Below are positions 25,142 to 33,726 of a stretch of DNA of 50,263 nucleotides, piece after piece. A program made the translations under genes and the position numbers. Source of the stretch: Rhodobacteraceae bacterium WD3A24 (GTDB taxonomy: Bacteria; Pseudomonadota; Alphaproteobacteria; Rhodobacterales; Rhodobacteraceae); the NCBI GenBank assembly GCA_002967695.1, contig PUHN01000023.1:1-50263 (forward strand), in the 5' to 3' direction. How positions within the stretch are numbered: the first letter of the stretch is position 1; each line of letters starts with the position of its first letter. Under the pieces are notes generated by a model. That model worked only from the letters and a program-made list of their open reading frames with translations, was not told the origin of the DNA and did no database searches.

Positions 25142-26304
25142 TGCGCCCCCTCCAGGATCACCGCGCCCGAGCACAGGCCGCGGTCGTAGTTGATCATCCC
25201 GAAGCCCGAGACCAGCGCGCGGCGCGCCCCCGCCACCTGCGTCGGCCCGGCCCGGCCGGTGACCTGGCGCAGCGCCTCGACCAGCCCGATGAACCCGCCG
25301 CCCGCACCGGCCTGTCCGGCCGAGAGCTGGCCGCCCGAGGTGTTGTGCGGCAGATCGCCGGTGATCGTCAGGTCCGTTTCGCGGGCGAAACGCGGCCCCT
25401 CGCCCTTGTCGCAGAAGCCCAGATCCTCGAACTGCATCATCGAGATCACCGGGTAGTCGTCATAGGTCTGCAGCAGGTCGATGTCGCCCGGGGCGCAGCC
25501 GGCCATCGCGTAAAGCTCGTCGGCGTCCATCGCCCAGCCGCCGCGCAGCTGGATCGGGTCATCGGCAAAGGCGTTGTGCCGCTCGATCGAGCCGGTCAGC
25601 CGCGCGCAGGGTAACCCGCGGCGCAGGGCTTCGTCTTCGCGCATCACCAGCAGCGCCTCGGAGCCCGCGCAGGGCATAACGCAGTCGAAAAGCGCCAGCG
25701 GCTCGGCGATGGGCCGCGCAGTGAGGTAGTCCTCCAGCGTCAGCGGCTTCTTCATCAGCGCGTGCGGGTTGCGCAGCGCGTTGTCGCGCTGGGCCACGGC
25801 GATGCGGCCGAAATCACTTCGGGTGGCGCCGTAGTCCTGCATGTAGCGGTCGGTCAGCAGCGCGAAATTGGCATTCGGCCCACCGTAGCCGTAAGGGTAG
25901 GCCGCATCCATCGCAAAGCGCGAGAAGCTCGACAGCAGCTTGCGGAAACTGTCGATGCGGTTGGTGTCGCCGGCCACGCAGGCCACGATATCGGCGTCGC
26001 CCGCCTGCACCGCGCGCGCCGCGCGGCGCAGCGCCACCACCCCGCTGGCGCCCCCCATCGGGATGGAGTCCAGCCAGCGCGGGCACAGCCCCAGATGCTG
26101 CGTCAGCCCCACGGGCGTGTCGGGAAACAGCGTGAAACTGGCCACCGAGAAGCCGTCGATCTCGCGCGGGCCCAGCCCGGCGGCGTCGAGCGTGCCCTTG
26201 AGCGCCCGCGCCAGCCACCAGTGCGCAGTCTCGGTGGAATAGCGCTGATAAGGCTCGGTGTGGGGCGCGGCCAGAACCACGCCATCATAGGGCTGGCGCG
26301 CCAT
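25138..26304 (-). CDS. Thiolase-fold protein lacking thiolase catalytic residues (Ltp2-like)
   Basis: 388 residues, SCP2-thiolase/lipid-transfer branch. The nucleophile position is not cysteine: MGGASG (84-88) stands where thiolases have C-x-S-G. The GHP histidine motif is replaced by SGGQLSAGQAGAGGG. The C-terminal cysteine loop is kept as GLCSGAVILEG. This pattern matches proteins that pair with DUF35 partners, including the steroid side-chain retro-aldolase Ltp2, rather than beta-ketothiolases. The partner DUF35 gene follows with a four-base overlap. A carbon-carbon lyase (retro-aldol) activity on a CoA thioester is the best guess. The start at 26304 shares one base with the ligase stop. 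Confidence 0.78.
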   Translation of the reverse strand: MARQPYDGVVLAAPHTEPYQRYSTETAHWWLARALKGTLDAAGLGPREIDGFSVASFTLFPDTPVGLTQHLGLCPRWLDSIPMGGASGVVALRRAARAVQAGDADIVACVAGDTNRIDSFRKLLSSFSRFAMDAAYPYGYGGPNANFALLTDRYMQDYGATRSDFGRIAVAQRDNALRNPHALMKKPLTLEDYLTARPIAEPLALFDCVMPCAGSEALLVMREDEALRRGLPCARLTGSIERHNAFADDPIQLRGGWAMDADELYAMAGCAPGDIDLLQTYDDYPVISMMQFEDLGFCDKGEGPRFARETDLTITGDLPHNTSGGQLSAGQAGAGGGFIGLVEALRQVTGRAGPTQVAGARRALVSGFGMINYDRGLCSGAVILEGAQ

Positions 26305-27929
26305 CACGCCACCTGCCGGCGCTTGAGCGCGCAGGTATTCACCGTGGCCGGGTCGTCGACGAGCCGCGCGGCCAGGGCCTTGAGCTCGCCGCGCTGTAGC
26401 TTGTTCGTCGCCGTCAGCGGCAGAGCCTCGACGAAGGCCACGTAGCCCGGCACCTTGTAATAGGCGAGCTGCCCCAGCGCCCATTCCACGATGCCCTGCG
26501 CGAGTTCGGCCGAGGGCGGCTCGGACACCGTCAGGCAGGCGAAGACCTCGTCGCCGCGCACCTCGTCGGGCACGGCGGCGACCGCCGCCCCGGTGATCGC
26601 AGGGTGGCGCATCAGGGCGGATTCGACCTCGACGGCGGCGATGTTCTCGCCCGAGCGGCGGATGACGTTTTTCTTGCGGTCCACGAAAAAGACCGAGCCG
26701 TCCGCCTCGCGGCGCACGATGTCGCCGGTGTGAAACCAGCCCTCCGCCCAGACCGCGGCGGTCTCCTCGGGGTTCTTGTGATACTCGGTGAAGAAGCCCC
26801 GGCGCGGGTCGGGGCCGGCGTGGCGGACAAGCAACTCGCCGGGTGCGCCGTCGGGGGCGTCGGCGCCGTCATCGCCCATGATGCGCAGCTCCATCTCCGG
26901 CCCCGGCCGGCCCACGCAGCTTTCGCCCACCCGGCGGGGCCGGGCGTTGTTGGCGATCACCGCGCCCGCGCCGGTTTCGGTCATCGCCCAGGCCTCGATC
27001 AGCGGGAAGCCGAAGCGTTCCTCGAAAGCGGCGTGAAGCTTCGGGTCCACCCCCGCGCCGAAGCCGAAGCCCACCGAGTGGTCGCGCTCGGCGGGGTCGG
27101 GGTCCATCCCCATCAACATCGAGGGCATGACGCCCAAGTAATGCAGGCACGTCGCGCCGGAGTCCCGGACGGATTGCCACCAGCTACGCGGATGGAACCG
27201 GTCGAGCGCGGTCAGACAGCCGCCCACCGCGATCATCGCCATGAAGGAATAGGCCATCGCGTTCATGTGAAAGATCGGCAGCGGGGTGATCATCCGCTCG
27301 CCGTCCTCGTTCAGCGCGCAGAGCCCGCCGGCGCCCGCGTACCACCGCCCGGCCTCAAGATAATAGGTGTTCGACAGCACACAGCCCTTGGGCCGGCCGG
27401 TGCTGCCCGAGGTATAGAGGACGGCCGCCTCGCGGTCCTCGTCAGGCACGCTCGCGTCGAAAACCGGACCTGTCCCCGGCCGGGGCAGGGGCTCCTCGGG
27501 CGCGGCCACGGGCATCTCGATCCTCGCCGCCTTGGCCGCGGCGCGCAGATCGTCGCAGCGCGACGGGATCGCGACCGCCAAGGCCGGGGTCACGTGGCCG
27601 GCCATGTATTCCAGCTCGGCGGCGCGCAGGTCGGGGTTGACCGGAACCACCGAAAGGTCCAGCGCGTTCAGCGCCAGCCAGTGCAGGAAGAACTCGGGCC
27701 GGTTCTCCAGCAGCAGCATCACGCGCTGCCCGGCCCGGCAGCCCGCCGCCGCATAGTCGTCGCCCAGCGCCGCGACCCGCGCGGCGGCGTCGGCATAGGT
27801 GATCTCGCCGGAGGCGATGCCATAGATACCTGCGGTTTCCGGCAGCACGTTCAGGAAGGGCCGGTCGGGCCATTTCCGCGCGGCGGCCTCGAAAGCGGCG
27901 TGAACCGTCGTGGCCTGCATCGGCGTCAT
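26304..27929 (-). CDS. Acyl-CoA ligase (AMP-binding, ANL superfamily)
   Basis: Activates a carboxylic acid through an acyl-adenylate to its CoA thioester, 541 residues. Motifs are LYTSGSTGRPKGCVLSN (P-loop-like A3), MTETGAG (A5), GWFHTGDI (A7), DRKKNVIRRSGENI (hinge A8) and catalytic lysine in TATNKLQRGEL (A10). It is close to crotonobetaine/carnitine- and fatty-acid-type ligases, but the substrate pocket cannot be read. The ATG at 27929 overlaps the dioxygenase beta-subunit stop (ATGA). It supplies the CoA ester for the thiolase-fold/DUF35 pair downstream. Confidence 0.9.
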   Translation of the reverse strand: MTPMQATTVHAAFEAAARKWPDRPFLNVLPETAGIYGIASGEITYADAAARVAALGDDYAAAGCRAGQRVMLLLENRPEFFLHWLALNALDLSVVPVNPDLRAAELEYMAGHVTPALAVAIPSRCDDLRAAAKAARIEMPVAAPEEPLPRPGTGPVFDASVPDEDREAAVLYTSGSTGRPKGCVLSNTYYLEAGRWYAGAGGLCALNEDGERMITPLPIFHMNAMAYSFMAMIAVGGCLTALDRFHPRSWWQSVRDSGATCLHYLGVMPSMLMGMDPDPAERDHSVGFGFGAGVDPKLHAAFEERFGFPLIEAWAMTETGAGAVIANNARPRRVGESCVGRPGPEMELRIMGDDGADAPDGAPGELLVRHAGPDPRRGFFTEYHKNPEETAAVWAEGWFHTGDIVRREADGSVFFVDRKKNVIRRSGENIAAVEVESALMRHPAITGAAVAAVPDEVRGDEVFACLTVSEPPSAELAQGIVEWALGQLAYYKVPGYVAFVEALPLTATNKLQRGELKALAARLVDDPATVNTCALKRRQVA

Positions 27930-28408
27930 GGCAGAAGCTGGATGTTGCCGAAGGCCGCGTCGCAGTTGAGGATGTCCACCCGTTTCTGCGCGATCTTCAG
28001 CTTGCCGTCCTGCAGCACCAGGTCGTGGCGCGCGGTGAGCGCCAGCAGGAACTGCTCGTCCAGCCGGGTCTCGACGTAGTGCATCTGCGTCGTCGTGACG
28101 AAACGCCCGGCGTCGTGGTCCATCTCGTCGACGAAGGGGCGGTTGAGGACGTGATGACACCGGCTCTTGGGCTTTTGCGAGAAGGTGCGCGCGCCGTTGA
28201 GCCGCTCCACCCGCAGGCGCAGCATGAACTGATCCTCGTACAGCAGCGACGTCTCGTGGATCGGGTCGGCCTGCTTGTAGTCGAGCGGCATCCAGTAGTG
28301 GCCGTCCTCGGTCCACAGCGCCAGCCAGTCGTCGAAATACCCCTCGTCGAGCATGCGCGCCTCGTCATAGAGGAAGTCGATGAGGTCGTCCTTGGTCGGG
28401 AAGGTCAT
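27926..28408 (-). CDS. Aromatic-ring-hydroxylating dioxygenase, beta subunit
   Basis: Small subunit of the Rieske oxygenase, 160 residues with the SnoaL/NTF2-like fold. Hallmarks are LYDEARMLDEGYFDDWLALW near the N-terminus, YWMPL, and RCHHVLNRPFV and VDILNCDAAFGNIQ towards the end. It has a structural role in an alpha3beta3 assembly. The ATG at 28408 overlaps the alpha-subunit stop (ATGA). Confidence 0.9.
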   Translation of the reverse strand: MTFPTKDDLIDFLYDEARMLDEGYFDDWLALWTEDGHYWMPLDYKQADPIHETSLLYEDQFMLRLRVERLNGARTFSQKPKSRCHHVLNRPFVDEMDHDAGRFVTTTQMHYVETRLDEQFLLALTARHDLVLQDGKLKIAQKRVDILNCDAAFGNIQLLP

Positions 28409-29745
28409 TCGGCGGCCTCCTGCCCGGCGGGCATCGTGGCGGTCATGAACTTGAGCCAGGCGTGGAACTGGTTGCGCATCTGCCGCTCGGTCGTGCCGTT
28501 CAGGACGGCCGTCTGCTCCAGATCCTCGCCTTCCTCGTAGAGGCGCTGGACGTTGACCCACTGCATGCCGTCGGCGTGCAGCCCTTCCTGCGCGCGCTCG
28601 TACATCTCCAGGTCGTCATGGCCGACGATCGAGGTGGGCGCGTTGATCATGCGGTTGTACATCGCCGTGCGGGCCAGCAGCTCGTCAGGCGCGCCCACCA
28701 GGCGGAAGATCCAGCTTTCGACCAGCGTCTTGTCGGCGCCCAGCGGGATGAAGTTGCGAAGCTGCTGGATCGGCCCCTTGATCATGATGTTGGGGAAATA
28801 GACCGTGTTGTGGCGGTTCTCGCCAAGAATCTGCTGGGCGCGCTCCTCGCCGTAGGCCTCGACCATCTGGTCGTAGTAGCCCGGAATCTCGGAATAATCC
28901 GCATGGATCGATGTGCTCACGCCGGTATGGCCGTGGCCGTTTGGCCATGTGCGGATCCCCATGTTCTCGAAGAACTCGTAGGGGCTCATGAAGGGCGCGA
29001 TGATCTGCATCGCGGCGGGCTTCGGCGTGCCCTCGGGCTGATCCATCTCTTCCCAGATGCGCACGGCGGTGCCGGCCGAGCTTTCATGCGCCACCATCGG
29101 GTGGCAGGTGTCGGTCTGGTTCTCGACCAGCATCTTCCAGTTGCAGCGGTGCATGTAGCGCAGCGGCGCGCCCACGACCTCCAGCCGGCCCTCGGGCGAG
29201 CGGTCGACCATGTTGTCGATCGAGGACAGCGAGTCGCCGAAGAACTCGTCGAAGCCGATGCCCTCGGGGGCAAGCCGCGCGAAGATGAAGCCGCGATAGT
29301 TCTTCACCGCGCCCACGGCCGTCATTCCCTTGCCGGACTCGGTCTGGTCCAGCCCGGTGCCGTCGTAGCCCTTCTTCAGCGGGATGGCGAGCAGGCAGCC
29401 ATCGGTCTTGAACGACCAGGCGTGGTAGGGGCATCGGAAGAACTTGCCGGTGTTGCCGGTGCGGTCGATGGCGATCTTGGTGCCCTTGTGCGGGCAGCGG
29501 TTGTAGAGGACGTGGATCTCGCCGTCGGAGTGGCGCACCTGGATGACCGGCTGGTCGCCGATCTGGGTCGTGAAATAGTCGCCCTTGTTGGGCGTCTGGC
29601 TTTCGTGGCCGACATAGACCCAGGTGTTGGCGAAGAGGTGCTTCATCTCCAGCCGGTAGATCTCGGGGCTGGTATAAAGGTCGCGGTGCACCTGGTACGG
29701 GGTGACCAGCGCCTCCATCGCGGCACGGGTTTGCGGGGTGTGCAT
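28405..29745 (-). CDS. Rieske non-heme iron oxygenase, alpha subunit
   Basis: Catalytic subunit, 446 residues. Rieske [2Fe-2S] ligands are C84, H86, C105 and H108 (CPHKGT ... CPYHAW). The mononuclear iron site is H215 and H220 in DTCHPMVAH, with the bridging D212 that links neighbouring subunits; the third ligand is in GHDDLEMYER near residue 395. The ATG at 29745 follows GGAGGAAG closely. The closest named groups by feel are benzoate/anthranilate- and salicylate-type oxygenases, but the substrate is not known. It receives electrons from the reductase encoded immediately upstream. Confidence 0.92.
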   Translation of the reverse strand: MHTPQTRAAMEALVTPYQVHRDLYTSPEIYRLEMKHLFANTWVYVGHESQTPNKGDYFTTQIGDQPVIQVRHSDGEIHVLYNRCPHKGTKIAIDRTGNTGKFFRCPYHAWSFKTDGCLLAIPLKKGYDGTGLDQTESGKGMTAVGAVKNYRGFIFARLAPEGIGFDEFFGDSLSSIDNMVDRSPEGRLEVVGAPLRYMHRCNWKMLVENQTDTCHPMVAHESSAGTAVRIWEEMDQPEGTPKPAAMQIIAPFMSPYEFFENMGIRTWPNGHGHTGVSTSIHADYSEIPGYYDQMVEAYGEERAQQILGENRHNTVYFPNIMIKGPIQQLRNFIPLGADKTLVESWIFRLVGAPDELLARTAMYNRMINAPTSIVGHDDLEMYERAQEGLHADGMQWVNVQRLYEEGEDLEQTAVLNGTTERQMRNQFHAWLKFMTATMPAGQEAAE

Positions 29746-29759
29746 CTTCGCTTCCTCCC

Positions 29760-30716
29760 TCAAAGGTCGAGCTTCAGGCGCGCCGACTTCGCGCGGCTCA
29801 CGCATATCTGCATGACGTTGCCCGCGGCGCGTTCGGCGTCCGACAGCACGACGTCGCGGTGATCGGGCTCGCCCTCCAGAACGTCGGTCTGGCATATGCC
29901 GCAGTCGCCGCGCTGGCAGTCGTGGATCAGGTCGATGCCGGCCTCCTCCAGAACCTCGATGATGGTCCGCCCCGGCGGGATGGTAAAGACCTGCCCGCTC
30001 GAGGCGAGTTCGACCTCGAAGGCGGTGTCGCCCTCGGCCTGCGCGGCGGACTCGAACAGTTCGAAATGGATGCGCTCGGGGCCGAAGCCCGCCTGTTCGG
30101 CAGCCTCCCGCGCGGCGTCGATCATCGGGCGCGGTCCGCAGACATAGAGATGCGCCCCCGCAGGGGCCGCGGCGATGGTGCCGCCCACGTCGAGGGGGCC
30201 GCCGACCTCGTCGTCGATATGCACCGTCAGCCTGTCGCCATGCTCGGCCGCGAGCCTCTCGCCGAAGGCCAGCGCCGGGCGCGATCTTGCCGCATAGACG
30301 AACCGGTAATCGCGGCCGGCGGCGCGAAGCGCGGCCGCCATCGAGATGATGGGGGTCACCCCGATGCCGCCGGCCAGCAGAAGCGACGGCGCACCGTCCT
30401 CGGCCAGCGGGAAGTCGTTGACGGGCTCCGAGACGGTGACGGTGTCGCCGGCCGCGAGGCCGTGCATGAACCGCGAGCCGCCCGCGCTGTCATCCTCGAG
30501 CCGCACCCCGAAGCGATAGGATCGCGGCGCGGCACAACTGCCGTCGAAATCGACGAGGGAGTAGGGGCGGGTATCGCCGTCGGGCAGTGTCACCTCGACA
30601 TGCGCCCCGGGTGTGAAGGGCGGCAGGGGGCTGGCGTCTTCCGCCACAAGCTCGATGCCGCGAATCAGGTCCGCCTCGGATTGCGCGTCCTGCACGCGGA
30701 GGGTCATGGCGGGCAT
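29760..30716 (-). CDS. Oxygenase reductase (phthalate dioxygenase reductase/VanB type)
   Basis: Electron-transfer flavoprotein of 318 residues that passes NAD(P)H electrons to the Rieske oxygenase. The flavin domain carries RPYSLVDF, the nucleotide-binding domain LLAGGIGVTPIISM and YVCGPRPM, and the C-terminal plant-type [2Fe-2S] domain has cysteines in DCQRGDCGICQ and MQICVSRA. The flavin-NAD-FeS order is that of class IA reductases. I choose the ATG at 30716, which has AGGGAG six bases upstream, over the ATG at 30737. It is the first gene of the eight-gene operon and lies 180 bases from the divergent TRAP operon. Confidence 0.9.
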   Translation of the reverse strand: MPAMTLRVQDAQSEADLIRGIELVAEDASPLPPFTPGAHVEVTLPDGDTRPYSLVDFDGSCAAPRSYRFGVRLEDDSAGGSRFMHGLAAGDTVTVSEPVNDFPLAEDGAPSLLLAGGIGVTPIISMAAALRAAGRDYRFVYAARSRPALAFGERLAAEHGDRLTVHIDDEVGGPLDVGGTIAAAPAGAHLYVCGPRPMIDAAREAAEQAGFGPERIHFELFESAAQAEGDTAFEVELASSGQVFTIPPGRTIIEVLEEAGIDLIHDCQRGDCGICQTDVLEGEPDHRDVVLSDAERAAGNVMQICVSRAKSARLKLDL

Positions 30717-30766
30717 GCATCGCTCCCTGGATTCCATGCGGCCGGGATCGGCCCGGCGGTGACGTT

Positions 30767-30781
30767 GAAATATGAAATATC
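30767..30781 (+). promoter_or_regulatory. Operator box 1 (GAAATATGAAATATC)
   Basis: Fifteen-base AT-rich box in an otherwise GC-rich promoter region. It matches box 2 (30819-30833, opposite strand) at 14 of 15 positions. Centre-to-centre distance is 52 bases, close to five helical turns. It is likely a regulator site, with the MarR protein at 33727 as the local candidate. Confidence 0.55.
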
Positions 30782-30798
30782 ATGTAAGAGCGTGTCAA
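30769..30798 (-). promoter_or_regulatory. Promoter candidate for the Rieske operon
   Basis: On the minus strand TTGACA (30798-30793) is followed after 18 bases by CATATT (30774-30769); TCATAT at 17 bases is an alternative. The -10 side lies inside the first regulatory box (30767-30781), so a bound regulator would block it. Confidence 0.45.
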
Positions 30799-30818
30799 GG
30801 TATAGCGTCGGAAAGGGT

Positions 30819-30833
30819 GAAATTTCATATTTC
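30819..30833 (-). promoter_or_regulatory. Operator box 2 (GAAATATGAAATTTC on minus strand)
   Basis: Second copy of the 15-base box in opposite orientation, 64 bases before the TRAP receptor start and positioned to control the plus-strand operon. Confidence 0.55.
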
Positions 30834-30896
30834 TCTTGCCAGGTCCTCCCGGCTTTGGCTAGGCTTTCGGCCACAAAGCCAACAGGGAGAATGCAA

Positions 30897-31922
30897 ATGC
30901 AACGACTTCTGGGAACCGTCGGCGCCTCGGCCGTTCTGCTTGCCGGGCTAACCGGCACGGCACTCGCGCAGGAGGTCACGCTGCGCCTGTCGAACTGGCT
31001 GCCGCCTTCGCACCCGATCGTCAGCGACATCGTGGTGCCCTGGTCCGAGCAGGTCGCGGAGGCCACCGACGGCCGCGTGGAGGTGCAGATCCTCGACGCG
31101 CCGCTGGGGCCGCCGCCGGCGCATTTCGACCTTGCCGCCACGGGCGCGGCCGACGTCACGTTCGGCGTGCACGGCTACACGCCGGGGCGCTTCGTGCTGA
31201 ACGAACTGGCCGAGCTGCCGTTCCTCACCCCCAGTTCCGAGGCGCTCTCGGTCGCCTACTGGCGGCTTTTCGAGGATCGCCTCGCCGAGCATGAGGAGCA
31301 CGCCGGGGTCAAGGTTCTCGCCGTCTTCGGACACGGGCCCGGCCACCTGTTCACCACCGATCGCGAGGTCAGCCCGCTCGAGTCCCTCGAAGGGGCGCGC
31401 ATCCGGGTCGCGGGCTCGATCACCAATCAGCTGGTCGAGGAGCTGGGGATGGTGCCGATGCAGGCGCCCTCGTCGGAGTCCTATGAACTGCTGTCGAACG
31501 AGGTGGCCGACGGCATCGTCTTTCCCTACGAGTCGATCCCGTTCTTCAACCTCGACGGGCTTGTCGAGAACGCGCTGCGCGTCGAGGGCGGGCTCTACAA
31601 CGTGTCGTTCTTCTTCGTGATGAACCAGGCGCGCTTCGACAGCCTGTCCGAGGAGGATCAGGCCGCCATCGAAAGCGTTTCGGGCGAGGCGCTCTCGCGG
31701 ATGGCGGGGCAGGCGTGGGATGCCGCCGACGCGCGCGGGCTCGAGATCCTGCAGGAGACGGTCGACTTCCACGACGCCACCGAGGCCGAGATGGAGACCA
31801 TCCGCGCGGCCGCCGACGCGATCTATGAAGGCGTGCGCGAGCGGGTCAGCGAACGCGGCGTCGACTTCGATGCCGCGGTCGAATTCCTCGAGGCCGAGGT
31901 CGAAAGGGTCGAGACCGAATGA
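30897..31922 (+). CDS. TRAP transporter solute-binding protein (DctP family)
   Basis: Periplasmic receptor of 341 residues for an organic acid. Signal peptide about 1-23 (ends TALAQ). Family features are LRLSNWLPPSHPI, a central arginine in GARIRVAGS that usually binds the ligand carboxylate, and GIVFPYESIPFFNL. The ATG at 30897 lies seven bases after AGGGAG and is preferred to the ATG two codons earlier. It is the first gene of the plus-strand importer operon divergent from the Rieske operon, so it probably captures the pathway substrate. Confidence 0.9.
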   Translation: MQRLLGTVGASAVLLAGLTGTALAQEVTLRLSNWLPPSHPIVSDIVVPWSEQVAEATDGRVEVQILDAPLGPPPAHFDLAATGAADVTFGVHGYTPGRFVLNELAELPFLTPSSEALSVAYWRLFEDRLAEHEEHAGVKVLAVFGHGPGHLFTTDREVSPLESLEGARIRVAGSITNQLVEELGMVPMQAPSSESYELLSNEVADGIVFPYESIPFFNLDGLVENALRVEGGLYNVSFFFVMNQARFDSLSEEDQAAIESVSGEALSRMAGQAWDAADARGLEILQETVDFHDATEAEMETIRAAADAIYEGVRERVSERGVDFDAAVEFLEAEVERVETE

Positions 31923-32422
31923 CGGCTTCAGACCGTACCGTGGAGCGCCTGGCCGGCGCTCTGCGGCGTCACTCCAGACAAATCACTGCGCTGCTCGCTG
32001 GGGTGTTGCTACTGCTTCTGACCTGCGTCACGCTGATCGACGTAGTTGGCCGCTACCTCTTCAATTCGCCGCTTTCGGGCGGGACGGAAATGACGGAGCT
32101 TTTGGTCATGGCGACCGTGTTCGCCGGACTGCCGGCCATCTGCCTCGACGACGGGCACGTTACCGTCGATCTTTTTACCAGCATGATGCCCGACTGGCTT
32201 CTCGGAGTTCAGCTATTCCTCACGCGGCTCTTTGTTGCCGGCGTTCTCGGGCTGGTCTGCTGGCATATGTGGCTACACGGCGTCCGGCTCGGCAACTGGA
32301 ATCAGACGACGATCTACCTCAGCGTGCCACTTGCACCAGTTGCCAAGATCGCAGCGGCGATATGCGGCGCCTCCGCCATGATTTCCTTCCTTATGGCCGT
32401 TCTCCGGCCGCCCAGAGGCTGA
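31919..32422 (+). CDS. TRAP transporter small permease (DctQ family)
   Basis: Small membrane subunit of 167 residues with four predicted helices and the typical TLIDVVGRYLFNSPLSGGTE after helix one. The start overlaps the receptor stop by four bases (ATGA). It forms a complex with the large permease. Confidence 0.88.
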   Translation: MTASDRTVERLAGALRRHSRQITALLAGVLLLLLTCVTLIDVVGRYLFNSPLSGGTEMTELLVMATVFAGLPAICLDDGHVTVDLFTSMMPDWLLGVQLFLTRLFVAGVLGLVCWHMWLHGVRLGNWNQTTIYLSVPLAPVAKIAAAICGASAMISFLMAVLRPPRG

Positions 32423-32437
32423 GGGGGAGGTTCGCAC

Positions 32438-33724
32438 GTGGATTGGCCATACGGCATGGCGCTCTTGTTCGCCCTCTTGTTCGCGGGAATTCCGATCGCC
32501 TTCGCGCTGACCTTCGTGGGCGTGGTCGGGGTGGTAAGCATCATCGGCTTCGACCCGGCGATGGCGATGCTCGGGCAGGTTTATTTCGACAGCGCCCGCA
32601 GCTACACGCTTTCGGTCGTGCCGCTCTTTCTTTTGATGGGAAATTTCGTCGTCCAGTCCGGCATCGCGACCGAAATGTACGACGCAGCCAATGCCTGGCT
32701 GCGCCACAATAAGGGCGGGCTGGCGATGGCCACCGTCGTGGCCTGCGGGGGCTTCGGATCGGTCTGCGGCTCGTCGCTGGCGACCACGGCAACGATGGGG
32801 CGCATCTCGCTGCCCGCGATGCGGCGTTACGGCTATTCCGACCGGCTGGCGACCGGGGCCATCGCGGCCGGTGGTACGCTAGGTATCATCATCCCGCCCT
32901 CGGTCATCCTGATCATCTACGGCATCCTGACGCAGCAGAACATCGGCAAGCTGTTCCTGGCGGGGCTGATGCCCGGCCTCATCGGCGTGATCGGCTATGT
33001 CATGGCGGTGCGGCTTTCGCTGCTGATCTGGCCCGAGAAATTCGAGACGCTTGCCAAGCTGCCGCTGCGCGATCGCATCCGCGCGCTGCGCGGCGTAGCC
33101 GGCGCGCTAGTGCTGTTCATCTTCGTCCTGGGCGGAATCTATCTGGGCGTATTCACTGCGACCGAGGCCGCCGGAATGGGTGCAGGCGGGGCAATCCTGA
33201 TCACCGCGCTGCGCGGCAAACTGACCTGGCGCGAGACCCTCAATACCCTTTTCGAGAGCGCCAAGACCACAGCAATCATGTTCTTCCTCCTCTTCGGGGC
33301 AATGTATTTCCTGAACTACGTCAACCTGTCCGGACTCTCCAGCGACCTGCGCAACTGGGTCCTCGGGCTAGACTTGCCGCCACTCGGGGTGTTGGGCATG
33401 ATCGTGCTGATGCTTCTAGTTCTGGGCGCACTGCTCGAGAGCCTGTCGATGATCCTGCTGACTGTGCCGGTGCTGTTCCCGATAGTCACGGCGATGGGCT
33501 ATGACCCGATCTGGTTCGGTATTTTCATGGTCCTCGCCGCAGAGTTGAGCTACATAACGCCGCCCATGGGATTAAACGTGTTTGTCATTCGTACCGTAGC
33601 CCGGGATGTTCCGGTCCAAACCGTGTTCGCCGGAGTATTGCCGTTTGTGATCATGGATCTCGTCAGACTTGTGCTGCTGATCTTCGTGCCTGCCATTGCC
33701 TTGTTCATTCCGAGCACGATGTAA
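32438..33724 (+). CDS. TRAP transporter large permease (DctM family)
   Basis: Sodium-coupled transport subunit of 428 residues with about twelve membrane segments. Family stretches are ALLFAGIPIAFALTFVG, VPLFLLMGNFVVQSGIA and GGTLGIIIPPSVILIIYGIL. The GTG start at 32438 is preceded by GGGGGAGG about nine bases away. It ends two bases before the MarR gene. Confidence 0.92.
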   Translation: MDWPYGMALLFALLFAGIPIAFALTFVGVVGVVSIIGFDPAMAMLGQVYFDSARSYTLSVVPLFLLMGNFVVQSGIATEMYDAANAWLRHNKGGLAMATVVACGGFGSVCGSSLATTATMGRISLPAMRRYGYSDRLATGAIAAGGTLGIIIPPSVILIIYGILTQQNIGKLFLAGLMPGLIGVIGYVMAVRLSLLIWPEKFETLAKLPLRDRIRALRGVAGALVLFIFVLGGIYLGVFTATEAAGMGAGGAILITALRGKLTWRETLNTLFESAKTTAIMFFLLFGAMYFLNYVNLSGLSSDLRNWVLGLDLPPLGVLGMIVLMLLVLGALLESLSMILLTVPVLFPIVTAMGYDPIWFGIFMVLAAELSYITPPMGLNVFVIRTVARDVPVQTVFAGVLPFVIMDLVRLVLLIFVPAIALFIPSTM

Positions 33725-33726
33725 CC

